A stretch of DNA of 59,376 nucleotides from assembly GCA_903862245.1 (NCBI GenBank), contig CAIOXL010000096.1, positions 1 through 59,376 of the forward strand. The letters are read 5' to 3'. The notes under the pieces are model-generated. The model was not told where the DNA came from. It searched no databases and worked only from the letters and a program-made list of their open reading frames with translations. This DNA comes from an uncultured Geobacteraceae bacterium. Lineage in GTDB: Bacteria; Desulfobacterota; Desulfuromonadia; Geobacterales; Pseudopelobacteraceae. Shown one piece after another: positions 26,979 through 35,728 of this stretch. Position 1 is the first letter of the stretch, and the number at the start of each line of letters is the position of its first letter. The translations under genes and the position numbers were made by a program.

Positions 26979-28399
26979 ATTCGTCCCTGTATCCACATTT
27001 CGGTGTTCTCCTGGTCGATGACGAACCGGCTTGGCTCCGCTCCCTTCGGCTTACCCTTGAACGCTCTGCCGGCATCACCAACATCGTCACCTGCCAGGAC
27101 AGCCGTGCCGTTATGGAGCTTCTGGAGCGGCACGAAATCGGGCTTGTCCTGCTGGATTTGACCATGCCGCATCTGAGCGGAGACCAGCTGATAGAACTGA
27201 TAGCTGAACGCCATCCGGAAATCGCTGTCATTGTCATCAGCGGCATGAACCAGATCGAGAGTGCGGTGAACTGCATCAAACAGGGGGCCTTCGATTATTT
27301 CGTTAAAACGGTTGAGGAGGACCGCCTGGTCAGCGGCGTGCTACGGGCCATACGAATGCTGGAACTGGAGCGGCAGAATCGCGAGATGTCCAGCAGGATG
27401 CTGTCGGGAGAATTGAAGTGCCCGGCGGCCTTTGGCGGCATTATCACGGCTGATCGAGCCATGCACGCCATTTTCTCCTACATCGAGGCGGTGGCCCTGA
27501 GCACGGAACCGTTGCTTATCATGGGGGAAAGCGGCGTCGGCAAGGAGCTGATAGCCAAAGCGGCTCATACCCTGAGCGGCTGCCGTGGACAGCTGGTTTC
27601 GGTCAATGTGGCCGGCCTGGATGATGCGGTCTTCGCCGACACTCTTTTCGGGCATACGCGCGGAGCCTTCACCGGAGCCGATCAGCCGCGGCGCGGCATG
27701 GTGGAGGAGGCGGCCGAAGGCACCCTTTTCCTTGACGAAATCGGCGACCTGAGCATCGCTTCCCAAGTCAAGCTGTTACGGCTGCTCCAGGAAGGCGAAT
27801 ACTTTCCGCTCGGGAGCGACCGCCCCAAGCGCCTCAAAGCCCGGGTGGTCGTCGCCACTCACCAGAATCTTTCGCTCAAGCAGGAAACCGGATCTTTCCG
27901 CCGCGACCTTTATTACCGGCTCTGTACGCATATGGTCCATGTTCCGCCTCTTCGTGAGCGGAAAGGTGATCTCCCACTGCTTCTGGACCATTTTCTGGAA
28001 GATGCCGCCCGCTCCCTCAGCAAAAAGAAGCCGACCCCTCCGCGTGAATTGCTGCAACTGCTGGCAACCTATGGTTTCCCCGGTAACATCCGTGAATTGA
28101 AAGCACTGGTGTACAACGCCGTCAGTGTGCACCGCGATCGGGTTCTTTCGATGGAAACCTTTCTGAAGACGGTCCTTCGCCCGGAAGCAAAGCAGAATCC
28201 CAGCACGCCGCCTCAATCGGAAAAGAATCTGTTTGCCGGGCAGGAACGTCTGCCGACTTTCGGTGAAGCGGCTGAATTGCTGGTTGGAGAGGCCATGTTG
28301 CGGGCAAACGGCAACCAGACCATTGCCGCCCGGCTTCTCGGGATATCACAACCAGCCCTCAGCAAGCGCCTCAAACTTCGCGGCATAGTTCCCGAATGA
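26975..28399 (+). CDS. Sigma-54-dependent response regulator (NtrC/DctD type)
   Basis: A 474-residue regulator. The receiver domain (1-120) has LLVDDEPAW and the phospho-aspartate in LVLLDLTMP. The AAA+ domain has Walker A GESGVGKE, the sigma-54 contact loop GAFTGA and Walker B TLFLDEIGD. A C-terminal Fis-type helix-turn-helix is at the end (QTIAARLLGISQPALSKRL). It overlaps the sensor gene by 4 bases. Downstream lie a long palindrome and a sigma-54 promoter before the DctA-type symporter, the likely target. AGGAA upstream of the ATG supports the start. Confidence 0.93.
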   Translation: MNSSLYPHFGVLLVDDEPAWLRSLRLTLERSAGITNIVTCQDSRAVMELLERHEIGLVLLDLTMPHLSGDQLIELIAERHPEIAVIVISGMNQIESAVNCIKQGAFDYFVKTVEEDRLVSGVLRAIRMLELERQNREMSSRMLSGELKCPAAFGGIITADRAMHAIFSYIEAVALSTEPLLIMGESGVGKELIAKAAHTLSGCRGQLVSVNVAGLDDAVFADTLFGHTRGAFTGADQPRRGMVEEAAEGTLFLDEIGDLSIASQVKLLRLLQEGEYFPLGSDRPKRLKARVVVATHQNLSLKQETGSFRRDLYYRLCTHMVHVPPLRERKGDLPLLLDHFLEDAARSLSKKKPTPPRELLQLLATYGFPGNIRELKALVYNAVSVHRDRVLSMETFLKTVLRPEAKQNPSTPPQSEKNLFAGQERLPTFGEAAELLVGEAMLRANGNQTIAARLLGISQPALSKRLKLRGIVPE

Positions 28400-28440
28400 T
28401 CATAAACCTGATTGCCTATTTGCCATCCGCAATCCCACCT

Positions 28441-28493
28441 TTAAACGATCATAACCCAGGTTATGGCATATAACCTGGGTTATGATCGTTTAA
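28441..28493. promoter_or_regulatory. Perfect 24-bp-arm palindrome, candidate upstream activator site
   Basis: Two perfectly complementary arms (28441-28464 and 28470-28493) around 5 bases. Each arm contains a smaller dyad: CATAACC-CA-GGTTATG and ATAACC-TG-GGTTAT. The result is two operator-like dyads about 20 bases apart, plausible tandem sites for the NtrC-type regulator encoded just upstream. No T-run follows, so it is not a simple terminator. Nothing else coding lies in the 306-base gap 28400-28705. Confidence 0.7.
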
Positions 28494-28602
28494 CATACTA
28501 AAAATATTACGTAATTTCTGTTTTCTCCTCGTCGGCTACAACTCAAGGTTATACCTCTTTTTAATCCACAGCATCGTCGCTCCCTCACTTTACCCTTTTA
28601 TA

Positions 28603-28669
28603 ACGGTTAGTTACGTCCGCATACACAGTTGGCATTTCTATTGCTAATATAAACACCATAACTAACCGT
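28603..28669. repeat. Inverted pair flanking the sigma-54 promoter
   Basis: ACGGTTAGTTA (28603-28613) and TAACTAACCGT (28659-28669) are perfect 11-base inverted copies. The sigma-54 -24/-12 element sits between them and the second copy lies near the predicted transcription start. A repressor or second activator site is possible. Confidence 0.5.
28629..28646 (+). promoter_or_regulatory. Sigma-54 (-24/-12) promoter
   Basis: TTGGCATTTCTATTGCTA has GG (28631-28632) and GC (28643-28644) exactly 10 bases apart, with the TTGGCA and TTGC contexts of the consensus. Transcription would start near 28656 and run into the DUF551 and symporter genes. Confidence 0.75.
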
Positions 28670-28705
28670 AACTGCAGCAAAATCGCCTGGGGGAAGAAAG
28701 GTTAC

Positions 28706-28915
28706 ATGGCCATGGAATGGATTGCCACAGAAGTACAACTGCCAAGGGAATGTCAGAGAGTTTTGCTCTACACTCCGTATCCGGTTTTTGGAGATGACTA
28801 CACCTGCGTCGGAAATCGGGAGAGCATCACGGTCTGCACGACAAGCGTAGGGAAAAAACCGGTCCGTATGTTCACACACTGGATGCCTTTGCCTGAAAAA
28901 CCGAAAACCACCTGA
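28706..28915 (+). CDS. DUF551-like small protein
   Basis: A 69-residue protein. The pattern [21 protein letters not shown] at the start and [14 protein letters not shown] at the end is the DUF551 signature (W near the start, THWMPLPxxP near the end). The family's function is unknown and it is often phage-borne. Here it is the first gene of the sigma-54 unit, 17 bases before the symporter. GAAAGG lies 5 bases before the ATG at 28706; a second ATG two codons later is possible. Confidence 0.75.
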   Translation: MAMEWIATEVQLPRECQRVLLYTPYPVFGDDYTCVGNRESITVCTTSVGKKPVRMFTHWMPLPEKPKTT

Positions 28916-28932
28916 ACAAAAGGAGTCACACC

Positions 28933-30258
28933 ATGATCGGTAAAAAGTTTTACAAGCATCTCTATTTCCAGGTTTTGACTGCCATCAGCATCGGAGTTTG
29001 TGTCGGACATTTCTACCCCGAAACCGGCGCTGCCATGAAGCCGCTGGGTGACGGTTTTATCAAGCTGATCAAGATGATCATTGCACCAGTCATCTTCTGC
29101 ACCGTGGTGACCGGCATCGCCGGCATGGATGACATGAAAAAGGTTGGCCGGGTCGGGGCCAAGGCGCTCCTCTATTTTGAGATTGTCTCGACACTGGCCC
29201 TGGCGATCGGCCTGTTTGTGGTCAGCTTCATCAAACCGGGAGCCGGCATGAACGCCGACGTTTCCAAGTTGGATACATCGGCACTGGCAAATTACACGTC
29301 CAAGGCGCAGTCGCACAGCACAGTCGACTTTCTGATGAATATCATCCCCAACAGTGTGGTGGATGCCTTTGCCAAGGGCGATATCCTACAGGTTCTGTTT
29401 TTTGCCATACTATTTGGTTTTGCCCTCTCCGTGCTTGGCAAGCGCGGCAAGGTCGTCTTTAAGCTGATCGATGACATTGCCCACGTACTGTTCGGCATCG
29501 TAGGCGTTATCATGAAGGCTGCTCCCATCGGCGCTTTCGGAGCCATGGCCTTTACCATCGGTAAATTCGGGATCGGTTCACTCAGCAAACTTGGTATGCT
29601 AATGGGAAGCTTCTATCTGACCTGCGTGCTGTTCGTCGTTATTGTTCTCGGCACCATCGCCAAACTGAGCGGATTCAACATCTTCAAGTTTATCAAGTAC
29701 ATCAAGGAAGAGTTGCTGATAGTGCTGGGGACCTCCTCCTCGGAAGCGGTACTGCCACGTATGATGGTCAAGCTGGAGAATCTGGGATGCTCCAAATCGG
29801 TGGTCGGTCTTGTTATCCCCACCGGCTATTCCTTTAACCTGGACGGCACTTCCATTTATCTGACCATGGCGGCGGTCTTCGTCGCCCAGGCCACCAACAC
29901 GCCCCTGACCTGGACCCAGACCTTCACCATATTGGGCGTACTGCTGCTTACTTCCAAAGGGGCGGCGGGAGTCACCGGCAGCGGCTTTATAACCCTGGCG
30001 GCCACTTTTGCCGCAATCCCCACCATTCCGGTAGCCGGCCTGGCGTTGATTTTGGGAATAGACCGATTCATGTCCGAAGCACGGGCCCTGACCAATCTGG
30101 TCGGCAATGGTGTCGCTACAGTCGTGGTTTCCCGCTGGGAGAATGAGCTGGATAGGTCTAGAATGGAGCGCGTACTTAATAATGAAAGCGATATTGAAGC
30201 CGATGAACCCGAACTTGAATTTGACGAACTGGATGCAGAACCGGCTCCCGCCGAGTAA
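28933..30258 (+). CDS. dctA: DctA-type dicarboxylate/amino-acid:cation symporter
   Basis: A 441-residue transporter of the DAACS family (about eight helices plus two hairpins). The hallmark segments are [11 protein letters not shown] (first hairpin), [12 protein letters not shown] (helix 7) and [10 protein letters not shown] (second hairpin). A 25-residue acidic tail ([19 protein letters not shown]) is extra. C4-dicarboxylates (succinate, fumarate, malate) are the usual substrates of DctA, but the neighbouring sensor has an amino-acid-type binding domain, so glutamate or aspartate is a real alternative. AGGAG precedes the ATG. Confidence 0.88.
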   Translation: MIGKKFYKHLYFQVLTAISIGVCVGHFYPETGAAMKPLGDGFIKLIKMIIAPVIFCTVVTGIAGMDDMKKVGRVGAKALLYFEIVSTLALAIGLFVVSFIKPGAGMNADVSKLDTSALANYTSKAQSHSTVDFLMNIIPNSVVDAFAKGDILQVLFFAILFGFALSVLGKRGKVVFKLIDDIAHVLFGIVGVIMKAAPIGAFGAMAFTIGKFGIGSLSKLGMLMGSFYLTCVLFVVIVLGTIAKLSGFNIFKFIKYIKEELLIVLGTSSSEAVLPRMMVKLENLGCSKSVVGLVIPTGYSFNLDGTSIYLTMAAVFVAQATNTPLTWTQTFTILGVLLLTSKGAAGVTGSGFITLAATFAAIPTIPVAGLALILGIDRFMSEARALTNLVGNGVATVVVSRWENELDRSRMERVLNNESDIEADEPELEFDELDAEPAPAE

Positions 30259-30275
30259 CCTGTTGGAGATTTACG

Positions 30276-30467
30276 ATGGCACATAACAGCAAAAAAAAAC
30301 CACGCTACAATGTCGTATCCTTGAGGATTACCGACGAGGAAAAGGCGGCTCTTGAAGAGGTGACAAAGCGTACTCGAAAAAGTCTTTCCGGGGTGATGCG
30401 GGAGGCGATCGTGCTTTACTCGCGTGAGGTGACCTTTTTTTCGCCATCCACAAGTTTTTTGAGCTGA
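30276..30467 (+). CDS. Small ribbon-helix-helix protein
   Basis: A 63-residue basic protein. NVVSLRITDEEKAALEEVTKRTRKSLSGVMREAIVLY fits a ribbon-helix-helix DNA-binding fold, with an aromatic/serine tail (VTFFSPSTSFLS). It starts 17 bases after the symporter stop with GGAG upstream and precedes a terminator, so it is the last gene of that unit. It may repress its own operon. There is no toxin partner next to it. Confidence 0.7.
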   Translation: MAHNSKKKPRYNVVSLRITDEEKAALEEVTKRTRKSLSGVMREAIVLYSREVTFFSPSTSFLS

Positions 30468-30480
30468 AGGATCAAACTGC

Positions 30481-30540
30481 GCCTGTTTCGACAGGCACCC
30501 ATGACCGCACGAGCCGGAGGTAAAACGCCTCCGGCTCTTT
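30481..30540 (+). terminator. Hairpins closing the DUF551-dctA unit
   Basis: A short hairpin GCCTGT/ACAGGC (30481-30496) is followed by a perfect 10-bp stem GAGCCGGAGG / CCTCCGGCTC (30511-30537) with T-rich sequence after it. Confidence 0.75.
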
Positions 30541-30615
30541 GTTTCAAGTCTGTACTCCTGCCCGCAACCCTCATCAGTCAGGGCCCGTTAGCATGAATAA
30601 TCCATGAAAAAGAGA

Positions 30616-30645
30616 TTGACTCCCAACATGCAAAAGCGCTATACG
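30616..30645 (+). promoter_or_regulatory. Promoter of the TetR-family regulator
   Basis: TTGACT (30616-30621), an 18-base spacer and TATACG (30640-30645), overlapping the operator palindrome at its 3' end. Confidence 0.65.
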
Positions 30646-30662
30646 GAATGAACGTTCATTCC
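30645..30662. promoter_or_regulatory. Perfect 18-bp palindromic operator
   Basis: GGAATGAACGTTCATTCC is an exact palindrome immediately after the -10 box and before the TetR-type gene, the expected place for an autorepressor site. Confidence 0.8.
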
Positions 30663-30680
30663 TTCATGGAGCACTACAGT

Positions 30681-31256
30681 ATGTCAAAGGTTGAAAAACG
30701 GAGTGAGATCGTCCATGCGGCCCTGGAACTGATTGCTGAAAACGGCTTTCACGGCGCCCCCATGGCCATGATTGCCGAACGGGCAAATGTCGGTGCCGGA
30801 ACCATCTACCGCTATTTTGAAAACAAGGACGTACTGATCAACGGGCTCTGTCAGGATCTGGAAGAGCGGATGTATCCGATCATTCTGAAGGGGTACGCTG
30901 CCGATACCCCGCTCAGAGAGCGTTTTCTCCACCTTGGGGCCGCACTGCTGCGATATTTCATCGGGAACCCACTGGATTTCCGCTTCCTTGAACAGTTCCA
31001 CAATTCTCCCTACGGCGTGGAACACCGCCGGGACAAGATTCTGGGGAAAAATGCCGAGTATAACGTTTTCCGTGAACTGTTCGAGGCCGGGGTCTCCCGG
31101 CAGGTAATGAAAGATCTCCCCCTGGTGATCCTCTTCGCCCTGGCTTTCGGCCCGCTCCTCGCGGTGGCGCGGGATCATATCCTTAATTTCATCTCGCTGG
31201 ACGATGACCTGATTGCCCGGACGGTTGAAGCATCCTGGGACGGCATCAGGAGATAA
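30681..31256 (+). CDS. TetR-family transcriptional repressor
   Basis: A 191-residue regulator. The N-terminal helix-turn-helix (VEKRSEIVHAALELIAENGFHGAPMA...GAGTIYRYFENKDVL) is typical of TetR; the ligand domain is divergent, as usual. I start at the ATG at 30681 (MSKVEKRSE). The in-frame ATG at 30648 lies within the operator and next to the promoter, so it cannot be used by a transcript from that promoter. It is followed by the efflux genes and probably represses them and itself, released by a toxic compound. Confidence 0.9.
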   Translation: MSKVEKRSEIVHAALELIAENGFHGAPMAMIAERANVGAGTIYRYFENKDVLINGLCQDLEERMYPIILKGYAADTPLRERFLHLGAALLRYFIGNPLDFRFLEQFHNSPYGVEHRRDKILGKNAEYNVFRELFEAGVSRQVMKDLPLVILFALAFGPLLAVARDHILNFISLDDDLIARTVEASWDGIRR

Positions 31257-31338
31257 CGAAGAGCCCGCAGCTTTGTGCTTTATTTAATTTGACTCAGAGA
31301 ATTACGCATTCATTTTCATACTAAACCCAGAGGTGTTT

Positions 31339-32544
31339 ATGCAAATCACGTACAGAACGTCACTATGTGCCAGCGTTGCAATTCTTGCTGCCAGCATTAT
31401 GCTGGCAGGCTGCGGCAAGCCGAAGTCCGCCGGGCAGATGCCCCCGGGTGCCCCCCCCGAAGTCGGGATTGTCACCATCCAACCCCAGCGAGTAGCCCTG
31501 ACCACGGAACTTTCCGGCCGGACGTCACCGCAGCTGATCGCTGAGGTACGTCCCCAGGTAGGCGGGATTATCCAGAAACGGCTCTTTACCGAAGGGTCCG
31601 ATGTCAAGGCCGGACAGGTTCTGTACCAGATTGACCCCGCGACCTACCAGGCCGCGTTTGCCAGCGCCAGTGCAGCCCAAAGCAGAGCGGAGGCGAACCT
31701 GAATACGGTGCGGCTCAAAGCGGAGCGCTATCGCGATCTGGTGGGTATTAAGGCGGTCAGTCAGCAGGATAACGATGATGCCCAGGCCGCATTCAAACAG
31801 GCTGAAGCCGATGTCGCCTACAGCAAGGCTGCGGTGGAGACCGCCCGGATCAATCTGGCGTACACAAAAATTACCGCACCGATTTCTGGACGGATCGGGC
31901 GTTCCACCGTGACCGACGGTGCCCTGGTAACGGCCAGCCAGCCGGCTGCCCTGGCCACCATTCAGCAGCTTGGTTCCATGTATGTGGATGTGACCCAGTC
32001 CAGCGCCGATTTATTGAAACTCAAACAGAATCTGGCCAGCGGCCTCCTGAAAAAGGGCGCCCCTGCCCAACAGGCTCGGGTAAAACTGCTGCTGGAAGAC
32101 GGCAGCGCGTATCCGCTCCCCGGTACCCTGAAATTTTCCGAAGTGACGGTGGACCAGAGCACCGGTTCGATTACCCTGCGGGCAATCTTTCCAAACCCTA
32201 AACAAGCTCTGCTGCCGGGCATGTTTGTTCGTGCAATCCTGGAGGAAGGGATCAGCGAGAACGCCATTCTGGTGCCTCAGCGCGGTGTGACCCGTACTCC
32301 GAAAGGGAGTGCCCTGGTTATGGTGGTCGGCGCCGGAGAAAAGGTTGAGCCGCGACCGGTCACGGTCATCCGGACGGTCGGTGACTCCTGGCTGGTGGGG
32401 GACGGGTTGAAAGCGGGGGACCGCGTCATCGTGGAAGGGCTTCAGAAAGGGCGGCCGGGAGCAGTGGTCAAGGCGGTCCCCTTTGGAGCCAAACCGGAAG
32501 CGCCTCCTGCAGGAACGTCACAACCAGCAGCAGCCAAAAAGTAA
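31339..32544 (+). CDS. acrA: RND efflux periplasmic adaptor lipoprotein (AcrA/MexA)
   Basis: A 401-residue adaptor. The signal ends in the lipobox MLAGC, so the mature protein is a lipoprotein. Lipoyl and hairpin segments follow: VRPQVGGIIQKRLFTEGSDVKAGQVLY, a long coiled region and YTKITAPISGRIG. The C-terminal domain is complete. It links the pump below to the outer-membrane factor. I start at the ATG at 31339 with AGAGG upstream; an in-frame GTG two codons earlier is less likely. It is the first gene of the three-gene pump operon. Confidence 0.92.
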   Translation: MQITYRTSLCASVAILAASIMLAGCGKPKSAGQMPPGAPPEVGIVTIQPQRVALTTELSGRTSPQLIAEVRPQVGGIIQKRLFTEGSDVKAGQVLYQIDPATYQAAFASASAAQSRAEANLNTVRLKAERYRDLVGIKAVSQQDNDDAQAAFKQAEADVAYSKAAVETARINLAYTKITAPISGRIGRSTVTDGALVTASQPAALATIQQLGSMYVDVTQSSADLLKLKQNLASGLLKKGAPAQQARVKLLLEDGSAYPLPGTLKFSEVTVDQSTGSITLRAIFPNPKQALLPGMFVRAILEEGISENAILVPQRGVTRTPKGSALVMVVGAGEKVEPRPVTVIRTVGDSWLVGDGLKAGDRVIVEGLQKGRPGAVVKAVPFGAKPEAPPAGTSQPAAAKK

Positions 32545-32556
32545 AGGAGCCGCTCC

Positions 32557-35500
32557 ATGCCTAAATTTTTTATCAATCGCCCGATTTTTGCCTGGGTGAT
32601 CGCCATAATGATCATGCTGATCGGGCTGTTGGCGGTGAAATCGCTGCCGGTATCCCAGTATCCGCCGATCGCCCCGCCGCAGATCACCATTAATGCCGTG
32701 TACCCGGGGGCATCCGCCCAGACCGTACAGGACACGGTCACCCAGGTTGTTGAGCAGAAGCTGAACGGGATCGACAACCTGATCTACATGTCATCTACCA
32801 GCGACTCTGCAGGCGCCGTGGCCATCAACCTGACCTTCAAGGCCGGCACCGACCCGAATATCGCCCAGGTGCAGGTGCAGAACAAACTGCAGCTGGCCGT
32901 ACCGCTCCTCCCCCAGATAGTTCAGCGGCAGGGGATTCAGGTCGTCAAATCCACCAAAAACTTTCTGCTGATAATCGGCCTCGTCTCCGAGGACGGCTCC
33001 ATGAGCCGCTATGAGCTGACCGATTATGCGGTTTCCAACGTGCAGGATATCGTCAGCCGGGTTGAGGGGGTTGGTGAGCTGCAGATGTTCGGTTCCCAGA
33101 ACGCCATGCGGATCTGGCTGAACCCGACCAAGCTGAACAGTTACCACATAACGACCAATGACGTGGTCGCCGCACTGCAGGCCCAGAACACCCAGGTGTC
33201 CGCCGGCCAGTTCGGCGGCATGCCGGCGGCACAAGGACAGCAGCTGAACGCCACCATAACGGCGCGGACCCTGCTGCAGAATGTTGACCAGTTTAACGCC
33301 ATCATCCTTAAAACCAACGGCGATGGCTCCACCGTGGCGTTGAAGGATGTGGCCGAGTGTAAGATCGGCACCGAGAATTACGATGTGGAGGCCCGTTTCA
33401 AGGGTAAGCCGCTGGGCGGCATGGCCATTCGTCTGGCCGCCGGAGCCAACGCTCTGGACACCGCCAACAGGGTCAAGGCAAAGATGGTGGAGCTGTCGAG
33501 ATTCTTCCCCGCCGGTATGAAGGTGGTCTATCCCTACGACACCACACCGTTTGTCAAAATTTCCATCGAAGAGGTGGTCAAAACCCTTGCCGAAGCGGTA
33601 TTCCTGGTTTTTGTCATCATGTTCCTCTTCCTGCAGAATATCCGGGCAACACTGATACCGACCATTGCCGTGCCGGTGGTACTGCTCGGCACCTTCGGGG
33701 TGCTTTCTGTCAGCGGTTTTTCCATCAATACGCTCACCATGTTCGCCCTGGTTATTGTCATCGGGCTGCTGGTTGACGATGCCATCGTGGTGGTGGAGAA
33801 CGTGGAACGTATCATGACCGAGGAGGGGCTGTCGCCACGAGATGCCACCATTAAATCCATGGGACAGATCACCAGCGCTCTCTGGGGCATTGCCACCGTA
33901 CTGGTGGCGGTCTTTCTGCCGATGGCGTTTTTCGGCGGTTCAACCGGCGTCATCTACCGCCAGTTTTCCATTACCATTATTTCCGCCATGGTCCTCTCGG
34001 TGCTGCTCGCCATGACCCTGACACCGGCCCTCTGCGCCACCCTCCTCAAGCCGGTGGCAAAAGGGCATACCCCCGGAGAATCCGGCTGGTTCAAGGGATT
34101 TTTCCACTGGTTCAACACCTGGTTCGACCGACGCAAAGATCAGTACGAAGGGCTTGTCGGACGCTCTCTGGGCAAGCCGGTGCGCTACCTGATCGTGTAC
34201 GGCGCCATTGTTGCCGGAATGGTGCTGCTCTTCCTCCGGCTCCCGACGGCCTTCCTGCCGGATGAGGACCAGGGGTTCATCGTCTGCCAGATTCAGCTCC
34301 CAGCCGGGGCGACCATGGAGCGGACCCTCAAGGTCATTGAACAGCTGGAACAGCACTTTCAGGAACGCGAACAAAAAACGGTGGAATCGGTGATCACGGT
34401 TGCCGGATTCAGTTTTGCCGGCCGTGGCCAGAACATGGGACTTGCCTTTGTCAGGCTGAAAGACTGGAAACTGCGCCAGACCCCGGATCTGAAGGCACCT
34501 GCCATTGCCGGCAGGGCCATGGGGGCTTTTTCAAAGATCAGGGACGGCCTGGCATTTGCCTTCTCGCCTCCGGCGGTGGTTGAGCTGGGGCAGGCGAACG
34601 GCTTTGACTTCATGCTGCAGGATCGCGGCGGCCTGGGGCATGAGAAGCTGATGGAAGCGCGCAACCAGATGCTCGGCATGGCAATGAAAAACCCGAAACT
34701 GATCGCGGTGCGCCCCAACGGCCAGGATGATTCTCCCCAGTTCAAGCTGGACATCGATGACGTGCGGGCCGGCGCCCTGGGGGTCTCCCTGCTGAGCATC
34801 AACGAGGTTCTTGCCACCGCCTGGGGAAGTTCCTATGTCAACGACTTTATCGAGAATGGCCGGGTCAAGAAAGTCTTCCTCCAGGCCGATGCGAAGTACC
34901 GTATGCTCCCCGAGGATATCGACCGCTGGTATGTGCGCAACAACCAGAGCGAAATGGTGCCGTTCTCAGCCTTTGCCAAACCCCGCTGGCAGTACGGCTC
35001 ACCCCGGCTGGAACGGTTCAACGGCATTTCATCGGTAGAGATCATGGGCCAGGCGGCTCCCGGGATCAGCACCGGTGAAGCCATGGCTGAAATGGAGAAG
35101 ATGGCGGCGCAGCTGCCGCCGGGAATCGGCTATGAGTGGACCGGCCTCTCCTACGAGGAAAAGAATGCCGGTGCACAGGCCCCGGCGCTCTATGCCATCT
35201 CGCTGCTGGTGGTGTTTCTCAGCGTGGCGGCACTGTATGAAAGCTGGACCATCCCGTTTGTCAACCTGCTGATGCTGCCGCTCGGTCTGGTGGGCGCGGT
35301 CACGGCCGTTTCGTTGCGGGTACTTCCCAATGACGTGTATCTCCAGATCGGACTTCTGACCACCATCGGCCTTTCCACCAAAAACGCCATCCTGATCATC
35401 CAGTTCATCAAGGAACAGATGCACCAGGGGCATGAACTGGTGGAAGCGACCCTGGCGGCGGTGAAAATCAGGCTCCGTCCGGTTATCATGACTTCGCTGG

Positions 35501-35727
35501 CGTTCTTCTTCGGCACCCTGCCGCTGGCTCTTACCAAGGGAGCCGGTGCAGCTGCCCAGAACGCCATCGGCACAGCCGTCACCGGCGGCCTCCTCTCGGC
35601 GACCTTTATCGATCTGATTTTCATCCCGTTTTTCTTCGTACTGATATCCCGGTTGTTCGCGAAGAAAAAACCGCTGGCCGCGCTGGAGCAGCCAACCGCT
35701 GCACACAACTCCCCGGAGGTGAACTGA
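32557..35727 (+). CDS. acrB: RND multidrug efflux pump, HAE1 family (AcrB/MexB)
   Basis: A 1056-residue proton-driven inner-membrane pump of full length. It starts with the typical [18 protein letters not shown], has twelve helices and two large periplasmic loops, and the proton-relay aspartates in [16 protein letters not shown] (helix 4). Helix 10-11 sequences such as [13 protein letters not shown] also match. Substrates are probably hydrophobic drugs, detergents or solvents. It lies 12 bases after the adaptor gene and ends 1 base before the outer-membrane factor. Confidence 0.95.
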   Translation: MPKFFINRPIFAWVIAIMIMLIGLLAVKSLPVSQYPPIAPPQITINAVYPGASAQTVQDTVTQVVEQKLNGIDNLIYMSSTSDSAGAVAINLTFKAGTDPNIAQVQVQNKLQLAVPLLPQIVQRQGIQVVKSTKNFLLIIGLVSEDGSMSRYELTDYAVSNVQDIVSRVEGVGELQMFGSQNAMRIWLNPTKLNSYHITTNDVVAALQAQNTQVSAGQFGGMPAAQGQQLNATITARTLLQNVDQFNAIILKTNGDGSTVALKDVAECKIGTENYDVEARFKGKPLGGMAIRLAAGANALDTANRVKAKMVELSRFFPAGMKVVYPYDTTPFVKISIEEVVKTLAEAVFLVFVIMFLFLQNIRATLIPTIAVPVVLLGTFGVLSVSGFSINTLTMFALVIVIGLLVDDAIVVVENVERIMTEEGLSPRDATIKSMGQITSALWGIATVLVAVFLPMAFFGGSTGVIYRQFSITIISAMVLSVLLAMTLTPALCATLLKPVAKGHTPGESGWFKGFFHWFNTWFDRRKDQYEGLVGRSLGKPVRYLIVYGAIVAGMVLLFLRLPTAFLPDEDQGFIVCQIQLPAGATMERTLKVIEQLEQHFQEREQKTVESVITVAGFSFAGRGQNMGLAFVRLKDWKLRQTPDLKAPAIAGRAMGAFSKIRDGLAFAFSPPAVVELGQANGFDFMLQDRGGLGHEKLMEARNQMLGMAMKNPKLIAVRPNGQDDSPQFKLDIDDVRAGALGVSLLSINEVLATAWGSSYVNDFIENGRVKKVFLQADAKYRMLPEDIDRWYVRNNQSEMVPFSAFAKPRWQYGSPRLERFNGISSVEIMGQAAPGISTGEAMAEMEKMAAQLPPGIGYEWTGLSYEEKNAGAQAPALYAISLLVVFLSVAALYESWTIPFVNLLMLPLGLVGAVTAVSLRVLPNDVYLQIGLLTTIGLSTKNAILIIQFIKEQMHQGHELVEATLAAVKIRLRPVIMTSLAFFFGTLPLALTKGAGAAAQNAIGTAVTGGLLSATFIDLIFIPFFFVLISRLFAKKKPLAALEQPTAAHNSPEVN

Positions 35728-35728
35728 C

